From positions 1 through 64,000 of the forward strand of contig JAIEDA010000032.1 in assembly GCA_029068165.1 (NCBI GenBank): a DNA stretch of 64,000 nt, written 5' to 3'. The DNA comes from Clostridia bacterium. GTDB taxonomy: Bacteria > Bacillota > Clostridia > Christensenellales > UBA3700. The notes under the pieces are model-generated. The model had not been told where the DNA came from and did not search any database. It saw nothing but the letters and a program-made list of their open reading frames with translations. The position numbers and the translations under genes were made by a program. Positions 63,970-64,000 of this stretch are shown here, piece by piece (position 1 is the stretch's first letter; each line of letters starts with the position of its first letter).

Positions 63970-64000
63970 ATGGAATTTAAGAAGGAAGATTTATTTACCA
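63970..64000 (+). CDS. Start of a gene cut by the window end
   Basis: Ten codons are visible (MEFKKEDLFT) behind a promoter and a GAGAGG site, so a gene very likely starts here. Too short to identify. Confidence 0.6.
   Translation, partial: MEFKKEDLFT

Noticed and set aside
1..64000. tRNA, rRNA, IS element, prophage, toxin-antitoxin or CRISPR locus
   Set aside because: None was seen on reading both strands; small structured elements were found only as described.

Overview
The window (about 64 kb, moderate GC, nearly all coding) looks like chromosome of an uncultured anaerobic, probably spore-forming Firmicute of class Clostridia. Evidence: sporulation genes yqfC and yqfD, the phoH-pgpH-ybeY-era-yqzL-recO gene order, a ctsR-mcsA-mcsB-clpC operon, a CIRCE-controlled hrcA-grpE-dnaK-dnaJ operon, dnaG-rpoD-trmK-NIF3 synteny, hprK, pyruvate phosphate dikinase, an FprA flavodiiron protein and the anaerobe-associated GGGtGRT protein. 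An order such as Christensenellales is a guess from the style of the surface protein at the left end. No tRNA, rRNA, IS element, prophage or CRISPR array was seen.

Layout. 1-5565: 3' part of a very large surface protein (adhesin-like domains, membrane anchor, coiled coil, VEK-repeat stalk, conserved C-terminal domain). 5857-11878: sporulation, nucleic-acid and c-di-AMP housekeeping block (yqfC, yqfD, phoH, a sensor-less pgpH, ybeY, era, yqzL, short recO). 12186-14279: membrane-anchored BspA-type leucine-rich-repeat protein. 14470-19450: ppdK, then on the minus strand dinB (LexA-box candidate, leaderless) and galU. 19665-24988: CtsR-controlled protein quality-control operon, then the long ribosome hibernation factor. 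25241-28354: very large lipoprotein with a probably inactive M60-like peptidase domain. 28496-33278: heat-shock operon. 33426-34119: Cys-rich miniprotein divergent from an ArsR-type regulator. 34218-38160: uvrC, HAD phosphatase, hprK and a 57-residue acidic protein. 38163-38923 (minus): an HPr-like protein without the phosphocarrier histidine plus a DUF4364 protein. 39144-44985: unknown gene, CDF metal exporter, leaderless dgt (minus), fprA, IscU-like protein and GGGtGRT protein. 44986-45561: structured non-coding stretch. 45562-51133: dnaG, rpoD, trmK, NIF3, zinc-ribbon protein, small membrane protein. 51278-54325 (minus): asd-dapA-dapB under a lysine riboswitch. 54490-59924: YesL-like membrane protein, methyltransferase, hslO, helical-repeat protein, YkvI-like transporter. 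59937-62565 (minus): ABC importer. 62794-63627 (minus): a second LRR lipoprotein. A new gene begins at 63970.

How it works together. Two classical Gram-positive heat-shock circuits (CtsR box, CIRCE) lie within 15 kb and frame the hibernation factor. HprK and a Crh-like HPr homologue that keeps the regulatory serine but has lost the catalytic histidine point to a signalling-only branch of carbon control. The lysine/diaminopimelate operon is a self-contained riboswitch unit. FprA with the IscU-like/GGGtGRT pair suggests an iron-sulfur or oxygen-defence module whose chemistry is not established.

The most interesting signals are: the His-less HPr with a 21-bp-phased direct repeat at its promoter; the GGGtGRT pair with its own promoter; two genes (dinB, dgt) whose -10 box ends exactly 6 nt before ATG; a possible ATC start for phoH; a PgpH without its sensor domain; the apparently dead M60-like lipoprotein; and a nested palindromic element at 44.99-45.15 kb with two alternative pairing partners for one arm.
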